The position numbers and the translations under genes were made by a program. This document shows positions 42,499 through 52,305 of a stretch of DNA of 64,000 nt, piece by piece. The stretch is from NCBI RefSeq assembly GCF_029892485.1, contig NZ_JARXVG010000010.1, positions 62,001 through 126,000 of the forward strand, written 5' to 3'. Under the pieces are notes generated by a model, which saw only the letters and a list, made by a program, of their open reading frames with translations, did not search any database and was not told where the DNA came from. Each line of letters begins with the position of its first letter. Within the stretch, counting starts at the first letter, position 1. The DNA is from Variovorax boronicumulans. Its GTDB lineage: Bacteria > Pseudomonadota > Gammaproteobacteria > Burkholderiales > Burkholderiaceae_C.

Positions 42499-43376
42499 AG
42501 GCCCTCTACGACCTTCCCGCACCGGCCAAGCTCAACCTGTTCCTGCATATCACCGGCCGGCGCGACGACGGGTACCACCTGCTGCAGTCGGTCTTCATGC
42601 TGATCGACTGGTGCGACACGCTGCACGTCGAGCTGCGGCGCGACGGCCAGCTGACCCGCGAAGACCTGACCACCGAACTGCCTCCCGACGACCTGATCCT
42701 GCGCGCGGCCCGGGCGCTCCAGGTGCACGCGGCGCCAGGCTTGGGCGCACATATCGGCGTCGCGAAGCATGTCCCGGCGCAGGCGGGCATGGGCGGCGGT
42801 TCATCGGACGCCGCCACGTGCCTGCTGGCACTCAACCGCCTGTGGAACCTGAACCTGCCGTTGTCACGGCTCACGCAAATCGGACTGAAACTGGGCGCCG
42901 ACGTGCCCTTCTTCCTCGGCGGACACCACGCATGGGTCGAGGGCATCGGCGAGGAAATCACGCCCGTCACCCTGCCGTCGGCACGGTTCGCCGTGGTCAA
43001 GCCCACCGAAGGATTGGATACCCGCCTAATTTTTTCTGCGGATGACCTTGAACGCTCAACTCCTGTTGCTATAATCTCGGGCTTTGCTGCAGATAGCGAA
43101 CAGCTTGAAGCCCGGAACCTAGATAACAAGGTTTTCGACTTCGGCCACAACGACCTGCAGCCGGTTGCCCAGCGACTTTGCCCCGCGGTCACCGATGCCA
43201 TCGAATGGCTCGGCGCCCAAGGATTGAAGGCCCGGATGACCGGCTCCGGAAGTTCGGTGTTCGCAAAATTGCCGCAAGGGCCGCATGAAGCGGAACTGGT
43301 CGAAGCCCCCGCGGGCTGGCAGGTTCGTCAATGCAGCAACCTGGCTGTTCATCCTCTGGTAGGTTGGGCAGCCTGA
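42495..43376 (+). CDS. ispE: 4-diphosphocytidyl-2-C-methyl-D-erythritol kinase
   Basis: A 293-residue GHMP kinase of the MEP isoprenoid pathway, adding phosphate to CDP-methylerythritol. The N-terminal PAPAKLNLFLHITGRRDDGYHLLQ in part and the ATP motif PAQAGMGGGSSDAA (about 93-106) are diagnostic; the third GHMP motif LKARMTGSGSSVFA is near residue 245. Length is typical. ATG overlaps the lolB stop as ATGA. Around 43030-43110 base use dips to lower GC within the gene. It is followed by tRNA-Gln and prs, a classical betaproteobacterial order. Confidence 0.97.
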   Translation: MKALYDLPAPAKLNLFLHITGRRDDGYHLLQSVFMLIDWCDTLHVELRRDGQLTREDLTTELPPDDLILRAARALQVHAAPGLGAHIGVAKHVPAQAGMGGGSSDAATCLLALNRLWNLNLPLSRLTQIGLKLGADVPFFLGGHHAWVEGIGEEITPVTLPSARFAVVKPTEGLDTRLIFSADDLERSTPVAIISGFAADSEQLEARNLDNKVFDFGHNDLQPVAQRLCPAVTDAIEWLGAQGLKARMTGSGSSVFAKLPQGPHEAELVEAPAGWQVRQCSNLAVHPLVGWAA

Positions 43377-43446
43377 AAATGGTCAGATCGTTTTTGCGGT
43401 CCGACGCGACATATATCGGTTGATGGTGCAAACCATCGACCCGTGT

Positions 43447-43523
43447 AGGGGAGTCGCCAAGCTGGTTAAGGCACTGGATTTTGATTCCAGCATGCAAAGG
43501 TTCGAATCCTTTCTCCCCTGCCA
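43447..43523 (+). tRNA. tRNA-Gln (UUG)
   Basis: A 77-base cloverleaf with acceptor AGGGGAG / CTCCCCT, anticodon stem CTGGA / TCCAG enclosing TTTTGAT with anticodon UUG, T arm AAAGG-TTCGAAT-CCTTT, discriminator G and encoded CCA (43521-43523). It lies between ispE and prs. Confidence 0.97.
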
Positions 43524-43530
43524 AACCTAT

Positions 43531-43590
43531 TGAAACTGCGGGCTAACCCCCGCAGTACCTTTGAAACTGCGGCCCGATGGCCGCAGTGTT
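43531..43590 (+). repeat. Two tandem hairpins sharing a direct repeat, between tRNA-Gln and prs
   Basis: ACTGCGGG / CCCGCAGT (43535-43542 and 43549-43556) and ACTGCGGCC / GGCCGCAGT (43566-43574 and 43579-43587) form successive hairpins, each preceded by TTGAAACTGCGG. The second is followed by GTTTCTT and is a likely terminator for the tRNA-Gln transcript; the first looks like a diverged duplicate. Confidence 0.7.
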
Positions 43591-43697
43591 TCTTCTGCAG
43601 CACACCCGCTGCAATAATCGGCGGCCCACCAGCCGCCACGACTCAAAACCTTTTGGCGGCTTCCTCAAAGCCAATTTCGCACTGCCGGGACGCGCTC

Positions 43698-44672
43698 ATG
43701 CAGGCTAATCACCCTGACTTCATGGTTTTCACCGGCAACGCCAATCCTGGCCTCGCCGCAGAAATCGCGCACAACCTCGGCACCTCGCTGGGCGCCGCAC
43801 GCGTCGGCCGCTTCTCCGATGGAGAAGTCACTGTCGAAATCAACCAGAACGTCCGTGCACGCGACGTGTTCGTGGTGCAGCCCACCTGCGCACCGACCAA
43901 CGAAAACCTGATGGAACTGCTGATCATGGTCGACGCGCTCAAGCGCGCCTCGGCCGAGCGGATCAGCGCCGTGATTCCCTACTTCGGCTACGCCCGCCAG
44001 GACCGCCGCCCGCGTTCGAGCCGCGTGCCGATCTCGGCCAAGGTGGTGGCCAACCTGCTGGAAACCGTCGGCGTCGAGCGCGTGCTCACGATGGACCTGC
44101 ACGCCGACCAGATCCAGGGCTTCTTCGACATCCCGGTCGACAACATCTACGCCTCGCCGGTCCTCTTGGGCGATCTGCGTGCCAAGAACTACGAAGACCT
44201 GATCGTGGTCTCGCCCGACGTCGGCGGCGTGGTGCGTGCCCGTGCGCTGGCCAAGCAACTGAACTGCGACCTCGCCATCATCGACAAGCGCCGCCCGAAG
44301 GCGAACGTCAGCGAAGTCATGAACGTGATCGGCGAGATCGACGGCCGCAACTGCGTGATCATGGACGACATGATCGACACGGCCGGCACGCTGGTCAAAG
44401 CGGCCGAAGTGCTGAAAGAGCGCGGTGCCAAGAGCGTCTACGCCTACTGCACGCACCCGATCTTCTCGGGCCCGGCCATCGAGCGCATCACCAAGGGCTC
44501 GGCCCTCGATGAAGTGGTCGTGACCAACACCATTCCTCTTTCCGATGCGGCCCTCGCATGCGGAAAGGTCCGCCAGCTCTCCGTGGCACCGCTGATCGCC
44601 GAAACGATCCAGCGCATTGCCAAGGGCGAGTCGGTGATGAGTTTGTTCTCGGACCAGGACAACCTGTTCTGA
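43698..44672 (+). CDS. prs: Ribose-phosphate pyrophosphokinase
   Basis: A 324-residue PRPP synthetase that makes PRPP for nucleotide, His and Trp synthesis. Visible motifs: VGRFSDGEVTVEI, the catalytic flexible loop YFGYARQDRRPRSSRVPISAK, DLHADQIQGFFDIPVDN, and the PRPP-binding loop CVIMDDMIDTAGTL. ATG at 43698 gives the order-typical beginning MQANHPDFMVFTGNANP. The leader after tRNA-Gln holds the two hairpins described separately, and an intrinsic terminator follows at 44691-44713. Confidence 0.98.
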   Translation: MQANHPDFMVFTGNANPGLAAEIAHNLGTSLGAARVGRFSDGEVTVEINQNVRARDVFVVQPTCAPTNENLMELLIMVDALKRASAERISAVIPYFGYARQDRRPRSSRVPISAKVVANLLETVGVERVLTMDLHADQIQGFFDIPVDNIYASPVLLGDLRAKNYEDLIVVSPDVGGVVRARALAKQLNCDLAIIDKRRPKANVSEVMNVIGEIDGRNCVIMDDMIDTAGTLVKAAEVLKERGAKSVYAYCTHPIFSGPAIERITKGSALDEVVVTNTIPLSDAALACGKVRQLSVAPLIAETIQRIAKGESVMSLFSDQDNLF

Positions 44673-44690
44673 CCTGAGAGCCAAAGAGCG

Positions 44691-44713
44691 GGCTTCCTTC
44701 CGGAAGCCTTTTT
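44691..44713 (+). terminator. Intrinsic terminator between prs and rplY
   Basis: GGCTTCC / GGAAGCC (44691-44697 and 44702-44708) with TTCC loop is followed by five T. It separates prs from rplY, although readthrough is likely because rplY has little room for its own promoter. Confidence 0.85.
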
Positions 44714-44759
44714 GAACCGGAGTCGCACTGGTCGCGGTGGACTCTCACAGGAGCCAGTT

Positions 44760-45431
44760 ATGAAATTCGTCGCTTTTGAGCGCGCCAAGCAGGGTACGGG
44801 TGCGAGCCGCCGTCTCCGCGTTTCGGGCAAGACGCCCGGTATCGTCTATGGTGGTGAAGGCCTGCAGCCCCAGCTGATCGAAATCGATCACAACGCGCTG
44901 TGGCACGCCCTCAAGAAGGAAGCCTTCCACTCGTCGATCCTCGAAATGGAACTCGGCGGCGCCACCAGCAAAGTGCTGCTGCGCGACGTGCAGTACCACC
45001 CGTTCCGCCAGCTGGTGCAACACATCGACTTCCAGCGCGTGGATGCCAAGACCCGCCTGCACATGAAGGTGCCGCTCCACTTCAAGGGTGAAGAAGAGTC
45101 CGAAGCCGTCAAGACCGCGCACAACCTGGTGAACCACGTGATCACCGAGCTGGAAATCAGCTGCCTGCCGTCCGACCTGCCCGAGTTCATCGAAGTGGAC
45201 CTCTCCGGTCTCACGAAGAACGCCACGCTGCACGTCAACGACATCAAGCTGCCCAAGGGCGTGAAGTTCGTGAGCCACGGCAAGACGAACCCCGTGATCG
45301 TGTCGGCCGTGCCGCCGCTGGTCGCCGAAGAGCCGGCACCTGCCGCCGAAGGCGCAGCTGCCGAAGGCGCCGCACCGGCTGCCGGTGGCAAGCCTGCCGC
45401 CAAGACGGCCAAGCCCGCCGCGAAGAAGTAA
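44760..45431 (+). CDS. rplY: 50S ribosomal protein L25 (CTC form)
   Basis: A 223-residue long-form bL25 with the N-terminal 5S-rRNA-binding domain (KFVAFERAKQGTGASRRLRVSGKTPGIVYGG in part) and the C-terminal TL5/CTC beta domain (MKVPLHFKGEEESEAVKT, SCLPSDLPEFIEVDLSGL, LPKGVKFVS), then a disordered Ala/Pro/Lys tail. ATG at 44760 has AGGAG eight bases upstream; an upstream ATG at 44712 has no such site. CTC proteins are also described as general stress proteins. prs-rplY-pth is conserved in the order. Confidence 0.97.
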   Translation: MKFVAFERAKQGTGASRRLRVSGKTPGIVYGGEGLQPQLIEIDHNALWHALKKEAFHSSILEMELGGATSKVLLRDVQYHPFRQLVQHIDFQRVDAKTRLHMKVPLHFKGEEESEAVKTAHNLVNHVITELEISCLPSDLPEFIEVDLSGLTKNATLHVNDIKLPKGVKFVSHGKTNPVIVSAVPPLVAEEPAPAAEGAAAEGAAPAAGGKPAAKTAKPAAKK

Positions 45432-45448
45432 TTCTTCCCGTCCCCTGC

Positions 45449-45475
45449 AAAAGGCCCGCCTCGTGCGGGCCTTTT
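45449..45475 (+). terminator. Intrinsic terminator of rplY
   Basis: AAAGGCCCGC (45450-45459) pairs perfectly with GCGGGCCTTT (45465-45474) around CTCGT, followed by TTTTGCTTT. It ends rplY and separates it from pth. Confidence 0.92.
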
Positions 45476-45504
45476 GCTTTGGGGGCGGCGAGATAATTCC
45501 CGCC

Positions 45505-46137
45505 ATGATCAAGCTGTTCGTCGGCCTCGGAAACCCGGGCCCTGAGTACGAAGCCACGCGCCACAACGCCGGCTTCTGGTGGATCGACGCCCTCGCGCGC
45601 GACTGGAAACTCAACCTCGTGCCCGAGCGCGGCTACCACGGCCTCGCGGCGCGCGCCAGCATCGGCGGCCAGAGCATCTGGCTGCTGGAGCCGCAGACCT
45701 TCATGAACCTTTCGGGCAAATCGGTGGCCGCGCTCGCGCGCTTCTTCAAGATCGCGCCGGACGAAATCCTCGTCGTCCACGACGAGCTCGACGTGGTGCC
45801 CGGCCAAGCCAAGCTCAAGTTCGGCGGCAGCCATGCGGGCCACAACGGCCTGCGCGACATCCACGCGCAGCTGGGCACCGGCGACTACTGGCGACTTCGC
45901 CTGGGCATCGGGCACCCCGGCGTGAAGTCGGAGGTCGTCAACTGGGTGCTCAAGAAACCGCTCAAGGAGCAACGCGAAGCCATCGACGATGCGATCGTCC
46001 GCACGCTGCACGCCACGCCGGCGCTCATCGCCGGCGAGATGGAGAAAGCGACCTTGCTGATTCACACGAGCAAACCGCCCCGGCCCAAACCGCCGCGGCG
46101 GGAGCCCGGCGACGGGGGCACGCCTGCCGCCACCTAG
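45505..46137 (+). CDS. pth: Peptidyl-tRNA hydrolase
   Basis: A 210-residue Pth that frees tRNA from prematurely released peptidyl-tRNA. Asn10 (VGLGNPG), His20 (ATRHNAGFWW), the MNLSG motif, HDELDVVPG and GGSHAGHNGLRDI are present. The last 20 residues are an added Pro/Arg/Lys-rich tail (PPRPKPPRR), which is not part of the usual fold. ATG at 45505 follows the rplY terminator. Confidence 0.97.
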   Translation: MIKLFVGLGNPGPEYEATRHNAGFWWIDALARDWKLNLVPERGYHGLAARASIGGQSIWLLEPQTFMNLSGKSVAALARFFKIAPDEILVVHDELDVVPGQAKLKFGGSHAGHNGLRDIHAQLGTGDYWRLRLGIGHPGVKSEVVNWVLKKPLKEQREAIDDAIVRTLHATPALIAGEMEKATLLIHTSKPPRPKPPRREPGDGGTPAAT

Positions 46138-46172
46138 CCGGCAACCGGAGCGCAGGAGGGAGAGGAATAAAA

Positions 46173-46676
46173 ATGAAGGCGAGAAGAAGAGAAAAGAGGG
46201 TGGGGAAATTCGGACTGGCTGTATTTTTAATAGCGGCCTGCGCGTATTCCAACGGCGTGGCGGCCCAGGATTCCGCAAAGACCTGGCGATGCGGCAGCAC
46301 CTACTCGGACCGCCCCTGCGAGGGCGGCAAGACGGTGAAGGTGGACGATCCCCGCAGCGATGCGGACCGCCGGGCCGCCGAAGCCGGTGCGCGGAACAAC
46401 AGCAAGCAGGCCGAGCAGATGGAGCGCTCTCGCCTGTCGCAGGAAAAAGCGGCCTACGACCGCGATCGCCAAGCGGCCCGTGAAGCAAGGAGCGCCGCAA
46501 TGGCAGAGCGGCGCATGGCCTTGGCGGAGCAACAGGCCCGGGAACGCGCCACAAAGGCAGCCGGCGACCCGCGCAAGTCCACCATGAGCTTCAGCAGTGG
46601 AGCAGGTGGCAAATCGGCCGGCGATGCGCCAGCGAAGAAAAAGAAGCGGAAGCCCCGCGACTCAGACGCCGGCTGA
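46173..46676 (+). CDS. Exported DUF4124-like protein
   Basis: A 167-residue protein with a signal peptide (MKARRREKRVGKFGL, hydrophobic core to about 30, cleavage near VAAQ) and a short DUF4124-like domain with two Cys (TWRCGSTYSDRPCEGGKTVKV), in which the Cys pair probably forms a disulfide. A long charged helix rich in Arg, Ala and Glu follows (about 65-135) and then a Lys/Arg-rich tail. It was presumably annexed to the envelope; the function is unknown. ATG at 46173 has GGAGGGAGAGGA upstream. Its 3' end overlaps the convergent ferredoxin gene by 15 bases. Confidence 0.8.
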   Translation: MKARRREKRVGKFGLAVFLIAACAYSNGVAAQDSAKTWRCGSTYSDRPCEGGKTVKVDDPRSDADRRAAEAGARNNSKQAEQMERSRLSQEKAAYDRDRQAAREARSAAMAERRMALAEQQARERATKAAGDPRKSTMSFSSGAGGKSAGDAPAKKKKRKPRDSDAG

Positions 46677-46943
46677 CGGCGAAACCGCCGTCACCTTGAT
46701 CGCCGTGAGGCGCTGGTACTTCTGCATCAGCGTCTCGCGGCTTTCCACATGCTCGGGGTTCAGCGGGATGCAGGCCACCGGGCAGATCTGCACGCACTGC
46801 GGCTCGTCGAAGTGGCCGACGCATTCGGTGCACTTGTGCGGATCGATCTCGTAGTACTCCGCGCCCATGTAGATCGCATCGTTCGGGCACTCGGGCTCGC
46901 AGACATCGCAGTTGATGCATTCGTCGGTGATCATGAGGGCCAT
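46662..46943 (-). CDS. YfhL-family 2[4Fe-4S] ferredoxin
   Basis: A 93-residue low-potential ferredoxin with two cluster motifs: CINCDVCEPECP (C-x2-C-x2-C-x3-CP) near residues 9-20, and CTECVGHFDEPQCVQICP (C-x2-C-x8-C-x3-CP) near 38-55, separated as in YfhL/Alvin ferredoxins, with the C-terminal helix MQKYQRLTAIK. It carries electrons in the cytoplasm for unknown partners. ATG at 46943 gives the family beginning MALMITDECINC. It is divergent from the ABC importer operon and overlaps the end of the DUF4124-like gene. Confidence 0.95.
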   Translation of the reverse strand: MALMITDECINCDVCEPECPNDAIYMGAEYYEIDPHKCTECVGHFDEPQCVQICPVACIPLNPEHVESRETLMQKYQRLTAIKVTAVSPSAGV

Positions 46944-47047
46944 CCCCCGATTATCGACGGACCGGGCGGCCGGGCCATCTTGTGAATGACAAAGGCCACA
47001 TTCACGGCACACTTGTTGCAGTAGTCAGTTATGCTGCGCCCCGCCCC

Positions 47048-47998
47048 ATGAGCCTGTTTCTATTCAAGCGCCTCGCCACGTTGATCGGCACGTTGATCGG
47101 CGCTTCGGTCATCGTCTTCCTCGTCCTGGAGATCCTGCCCGGCAACGCCGCGCAGATGCTCATGGGCCCCGACGCGTCGCCCGACGCCGTCGCCGCCCTG
47201 GCCGCCAAGTTGGGCCTCGACCAGCCCGCCTGGACGCGCTACTGGCACTGGATCGGAGGTCTCCTCACCGGCAATCTCGGCGACAGCTACGCCTACAGCT
47301 CGCCGGTGCTCGACCTGATCCTCGAACGCCTCGCGCTCACCGTGCCGCTCGCGCTGCTGGCGATGGCCTTTACCGTGGTCATCGCGCTGCTGGTGGGCGT
47401 GACCGCCGCTGCTCGCCATAACAAGCTGGGCGACGTGGGCCTCATGGGCATGGCGCAGGTCGGCATCGCGATCCCGAATTTCTGGTTCGCGATCATGCTG
47501 ATCCTGGTGTTCTCGGTGCAGTTGCAGTGGTTCTCGGCCGGTGGCTTCGAGGGTTGGGGCGAGGGCATCTTCGCGGGGCTCAAGTCGCTGCTGCTGCCGG
47601 CGCTGTCGCTGGCGGTGGTGCAGGCGGCGATCCTCGCGCGCATCACGCGTTCGGCCGTGCTCGAGGTGATGCGCGAGGACTTCGTTCGCACCGCACGCGC
47701 CAAGGGCGTGTCGCAGCGCATGGTGCTGTGGACCCACGTGCTGCGCAACGCGATGATCCCGGTCATCACCGTGATGGGCATGCAGTTTTCCGAGCTCTTG
47801 GCTGGCACCATCGTCGTGGAGAACGTTTTCTATCTGCCTGGTCTGGGCCGGCTCATCTTCCAGGCCATCAGCAACCGCGACCTGATCGTGGTGCGCAACT
47901 GCGTGATGCTGCTCGCGGCGCTCGTGGTCATCGTGAACTTCGTGGTCGACGTGCTCTATGCCGTGATCGACCCGCGCATCAAGGCGAGCGACATATGA
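47048..47998 (+). CDS. Peptide-type ABC transporter permease 1 (DppB-like)
   Basis: A 316-residue inner-membrane permease with six membrane helices: first at about 9-30 (ATLIGTLIGASVIVFLVLEIL), the signature loop GDSYAYSSPVLDLILERLALTVPLALLA, and the conserved EAA-type loop DFVRTARAKGVSQRMVLWTHVLRNAMIPVITVMG. This is the DppB/GsiC class of the peptide/nickel family. It is the first gene of the operon of two permeases, two ATPases, two binding proteins and an amidase. Its stop overlaps the next start as ATGA. Confidence 0.95.
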   Translation: MSLFLFKRLATLIGTLIGASVIVFLVLEILPGNAAQMLMGPDASPDAVAALAAKLGLDQPAWTRYWHWIGGLLTGNLGDSYAYSSPVLDLILERLALTVPLALLAMAFTVVIALLVGVTAAARHNKLGDVGLMGMAQVGIAIPNFWFAIMLILVFSVQLQWFSAGGFEGWGEGIFAGLKSLLLPALSLAVVQAAILARITRSAVLEVMREDFVRTARAKGVSQRMVLWTHVLRNAMIPVITVMGMQFSELLAGTIVVENVFYLPGLGRLIFQAISNRDLIVVRNCVMLLAALVVIVNFVVDVLYAVIDPRIKASDI

Positions 47999-48870
47999 GC
48001 ACCGTCGTCGCTCCAAGCGCAGCCGCGCTCACCGTGCCGGGCTTCTGGCGCCGCGCGCTGCAGCACCGCAGCTTCGTGATCGGCGGCGTGCTCACGCTGC
48101 TGCTCCTGCTGGCCGCCGCCCTCTCGCTCGTCTGGACGCCCTGGTCGCCCTACGAAATGGACATGGCCAACAAGCTCAAGCCCCCGACGGGCTCGCACTG
48201 GCTGGGCACCGACACCTACGGGCGCGACGTGGCCTCGCTGCTGCTGGTGGGCGCACGCGCTTCCATCCTGGTGGGCGTGATCGCGGTCGGCATCGGCCTC
48301 GTGGTCGGCACCGCGCTCGGACTGCTCGCCGCGGCGAAGCGCGGCTGGGTCGAGGAAGCCATCATGCGGCTCACCGACTTCTCGCTCGCCTTCCCCGCCA
48401 TCCTCTCGGCGATCATGATGACGGCCGTGTTCGGCGCCGGCATCGTCAACGCCATCGTCGCCATCGGCATCTACAACATCCCGACCTTCGCGCGCATCAC
48501 GCGTGCATCGGCCAATGCGATCTGGTCGCGTGAATACATCGCCGCCGCGCGCGCCTGTGGCAAGGGGCCGTTCTCGATCACGATGCAGCACGTGCTGCCC
48601 AACATCTCGGCCGTGCTGATCGTGCAGATCACCATCCGCTTCGCCATCGCGATCCTCGCCGAAGCCGCCCTCTCCTACCTCGGCCTCGGCACGCAGCCGC
48701 CGCAGCCGTCGTGGGGCCGCATGCTGAGCGAAGCGCAAACGATGACGTTCCAGTCGCCCCTGCTCGCCGTGTTCCCCGGCATGGCCATCGCGATGGCGGT
48801 GCTGGGCCTGAACCTGCTGGGCGACGGCCTGCGCGACCTGCTCGACCCGCGCCTTGCGCGCGCAAGGTAA
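47995..48870 (+). CDS. Peptide-type ABC transporter permease 2 (DppC-like)
   Basis: A 291-residue permease of the DppC/GsiD class: an N-terminal helix near 27-48 (VIGGVLTLLLLLAAALSLVW), the GSHWLGTDTYGRDVASLLLVGARASILVG signature in part, and the EAA loop EYIAAARACGKGPFSITMQHVLPNISAVLIV. It pairs with the DppB-like subunit to form the channel. ATG at 47995 overlaps the previous stop; six bases separate its stop from the ATPase gene. Confidence 0.95.
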   Translation: MSTVVAPSAAALTVPGFWRRALQHRSFVIGGVLTLLLLLAAALSLVWTPWSPYEMDMANKLKPPTGSHWLGTDTYGRDVASLLLVGARASILVGVIAVGIGLVVGTALGLLAAAKRGWVEEAIMRLTDFSLAFPAILSAIMMTAVFGAGIVNAIVAIGIYNIPTFARITRASANAIWSREYIAAARACGKGPFSITMQHVLPNISAVLIVQITIRFAIAILAEAALSYLGLGTQPPQPSWGRMLSEAQTMTFQSPLLAVFPGMAIAMAVLGLNLLGDGLRDLLDPRLARAR

Positions 48871-48876
48871 AGCGAC

Positions 48877-49862
<986 letters not shown>

Positions 49863-49866
<4 letters not shown>

Positions 49867-50693
49867 GTGAATCCGCCCTCGCCCAGCCACTGCTGGAGGT
49901 GACCGACCTCGTGCGCCACTACGACCTGCCGCGCGAAAAACTCTTTGCACCGCCGCCGACCGTCAAGGCACTCAACGGCGTGAGCTTCAAGGTCGAAGCC
50001 GGCCGCAGCCTTGGCATCGTCGGCGAATCGGGTTCGGGCAAGTCGACCATCGCGCGCCTCGTGATGGCGCTCGACACGCCGACTTCGGGCAGCGTGAAGC
50101 TGCTCGGGCGCGACCTGCACACGCTGCCCAGGAGCGAACTGCGCACTGCACGACGCGATTTCCAGATGGTCTTTCAGGACCCGTACGGCTCACTCGATCC
50201 GCGCCAGACCGTCGCGCGCATCGTCGCCGAGCCGCTCGAAGCATTGGCAGAAGCATCGCGCAAGGAACAGCGCGAGCGTGCCGCCGAATCGCTCGCTGCC
50301 GTCGGCCTGCGTACCACCGACATGGACAAGTACCCGCACGAGTTCTCTGGCGGTCAGCGCCAACGCATCGCCATCGCACGTGCGCTCATCACACGTCCCA
50401 AGCTCATCGTCGCCGACGAACCCGTCAGCGCGCTCGATGTGTCCGTGCAGGCCCAGGTGCTCAACCTCATGCAGGACCTGCAACAGCAGTTCGGCGTGAG
50501 CTACCTGCTCATCAGCCACGACCTTGCAGTGGTCAACCACCTGTGCGACGACGTGTGCGTGGTGTGGAAGGGCCTGATCGTCGAACGGGGCCCGCCCGGC
50601 GAGCTGTTCCGCAACGCGCAGCACCCGTACACGCGCACGCTGCTCGACGCGGTGCCGCGCACGCCCACCGGCGGCACGCTGCTCGCTGCCTGA
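49863..50693 (+). CDS. Peptide-type ABC transporter ATPase 2 (DppF-like)
   Basis: A 276-residue ATPase with Walker A GESGSGKS, signature EFSGGQRQRIAIARAL, Walker B LIVADEPVSALD and ISHDLAVVNHL. The Q-loop phrase MVFQDPYGSLDPRQTV is typical of the DppF/OppF half. The Cys-rich C-terminal extension found in longer homologues is absent (it ends shortly after HPYTRTLLDAVP). ATG at 49863 overlaps the DppD-like stop. Confidence 0.95.
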
Positions 50694-50696
50694 CAC

Positions 50697-50717
50697 CGAA
50701 GCGTCGCCGGCGCTTCG
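50697..50717 (+). terminator. Hairpin after the ATPase genes
   Basis: CGAAGCG (50697-50703) and CGCTTCG (50711-50717) pair around a 7-base loop directly after the DppF-like stop. Without a T-run it may shape the ratio between transporter and binding-protein mRNA, which is commonly done by hairpins at this place, rather than stop transcription fully. Confidence 0.5.
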
Positions 50718-50811
50718 TAGGATGAGTGGGTCATAAGCATCTGGTTGCGCGGAGGTACCCGTCTCGCGGATGATGCTTGCCCCTTCCCGAGGTCACCGAG
50801 GACACAGCTTC

Positions 50812-52305
50812 ATGCTCAAACGACGCACCCTGCTCGCCACCGGCGCCGCAGCCCTGACACCGCTCGCGCTGCCGCTCGACGCTTTCGCGCAAAGGAAGAA
50901 AGACGCGCTGGTGATCGGCCTCACGCTGGAGCCCACGGGGCTGGATCCGACTGCCAAGGCCGGCGCGGAGATTTCCGAGGTGGTGCTCTACAACATCTTC
51001 GAAACGCTCACCAAGATCAACTCCGACGGCAGCGTCACGCCGCTGCTCGCCGACAGCTGGGACATCTCGCCCGACCTGAAGACCTACACCTTCAAGCTCA
51101 AGCGCGGCGTGAAGTTCCAGAACGGCGAGCCCTTCAGCGCGAACACCGTGAAGTTCTCGTTCGACCGCGCGGCCGCGGCCAACAGCACCAACAAGGACAA
51201 GCGCACCTTCGCCAACATCGCCACGCAGGTGGTCGACGAGCACACCGTGGTGCTGATCAACAAGGAGATCGAGCCCGACCTGCTGTTCCTGCTCGGGCAG
51301 GCATCGGCCATTGTGGTGGAGCCGAAGACGGTGGAAACCAACGCCACCAAGCCGGTCGGCACCGGCCCCTACCGCCTGGACAACTGGGCCAAGGGCTCGA
51401 CCATCGTGCTCGCCAAGTGGGACGGCTATCGCCACGCCGATGCCGTGCAGATCCGCAAGGTGAGCTTCCGCTTCATCTCGGAGCCGGCCGCGCAGACCAC
51501 CGCGCTGCTCTCGGGCGACGTGGACCTGTTCCCGCATGCCTCGGTGTCGCGCAGCCTTCCGCAGTTCCAGAACGACAAGCGCTTCCAGGTGGTGTTCAAC
51601 GCCTCGCGTGGCAAGACCATCCTGGCGATCAACAACAAGCGCAAGCCGCTGGACGACGTGCGCGTGCGCCGCGCGATCTCCGTGGCCATTGACCGCAAGG
51701 CCGTCATCGAAGCAGCGGTGGACGGCCGCGGCATTCCGATCGGCAGCCACTACGTGCCGGGCGCGCCAGGCTACATCGACACCACGGGCATCAACGCCTA
51801 CGACGTGGAGAAGGCGAAGAAGCTCCTGGCCGAGGCCGGCGTGAAGACGCCGCTCGAACTCGATCTCGTGCTGCCGCCCCCGCCGTATGCGCGGCAGGGC
51901 GGCGAGCTCATCGCCGCGCAGCTCGCCAAGGTGGGCATCGTCGCGAAGATCCAGAACGTGGAGTGGGCGCAGTGGATGAGCGGCACCTACGGCAACAAGA
52001 ACTACGACCTGTCGCTCATCCTGCACGTGGAGCCCTTCGACCTCGTGAACTACACCAAGCCCGAGTACTACTGGGGCTACCAGTCGGCGAAGTTCAACGA
52101 GGTGTTCGACAAGGCGCGGAATGCGCCGCGCGCGGCGGACCGGGCGCGATATCTGGGCGATGCACAGCGGCTGCTGGCCGAGGACGCGGCCAACGTGTTC
52201 CTGTTCCAGCCGCAGTTCATCACCGTGGCGTCGCGCAACCTGCGCGGACTCTGGAAGGACACGCCGATCTTCGTGAACGACATCGCCGCCCTGTACTGGG
52301 CCTAG
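50812..52305 (+). CDS. ABC transporter substrate-binding protein, family 5 (first copy)
   Basis: A 497-residue periplasmic binding protein of the peptide/nickel class (SBP_bac_5). The signal peptide starts with KRRTLLATGAAAL, a twin-Arg motif followed by LPLDAFA, so Tat export is possible. Family phrases: LTLEPTGLDPTAK, ETLTKINSDGSVTPLLADSWDIS, LKRGVKFQNGEPFSANTVKFSFDR and KPVGTGPYRLDNW. ATG at 50812 follows GAGGA. It is a close tandem paralogue of the protein encoded at 52527-54014. The substrate is likely a peptide, glutathione or amide conjugate; it cannot be told from sequence. Confidence 0.94.
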   Translation: MLKRRTLLATGAAALTPLALPLDAFAQRKKDALVIGLTLEPTGLDPTAKAGAEISEVVLYNIFETLTKINSDGSVTPLLADSWDISPDLKTYTFKLKRGVKFQNGEPFSANTVKFSFDRAAAANSTNKDKRTFANIATQVVDEHTVVLINKEIEPDLLFLLGQASAIVVEPKTVETNATKPVGTGPYRLDNWAKGSTIVLAKWDGYRHADAVQIRKVSFRFISEPAAQTTALLSGDVDLFPHASVSRSLPQFQNDKRFQVVFNASRGKTILAINNKRKPLDDVRVRRAISVAIDRKAVIEAAVDGRGIPIGSHYVPGAPGYIDTTGINAYDVEKAKKLLAEAGVKTPLELDLVLPPPPYARQGGELIAAQLAKVGIVAKIQNVEWAQWMSGTYGNKNYDLSLILHVEPFDLVNYTKPEYYWGYQSAKFNEVFDKARNAPRAADRARYLGDAQRLLAEDAANVFLFQPQFITVASRNLRGLWKDTPIFVNDIAALYWA

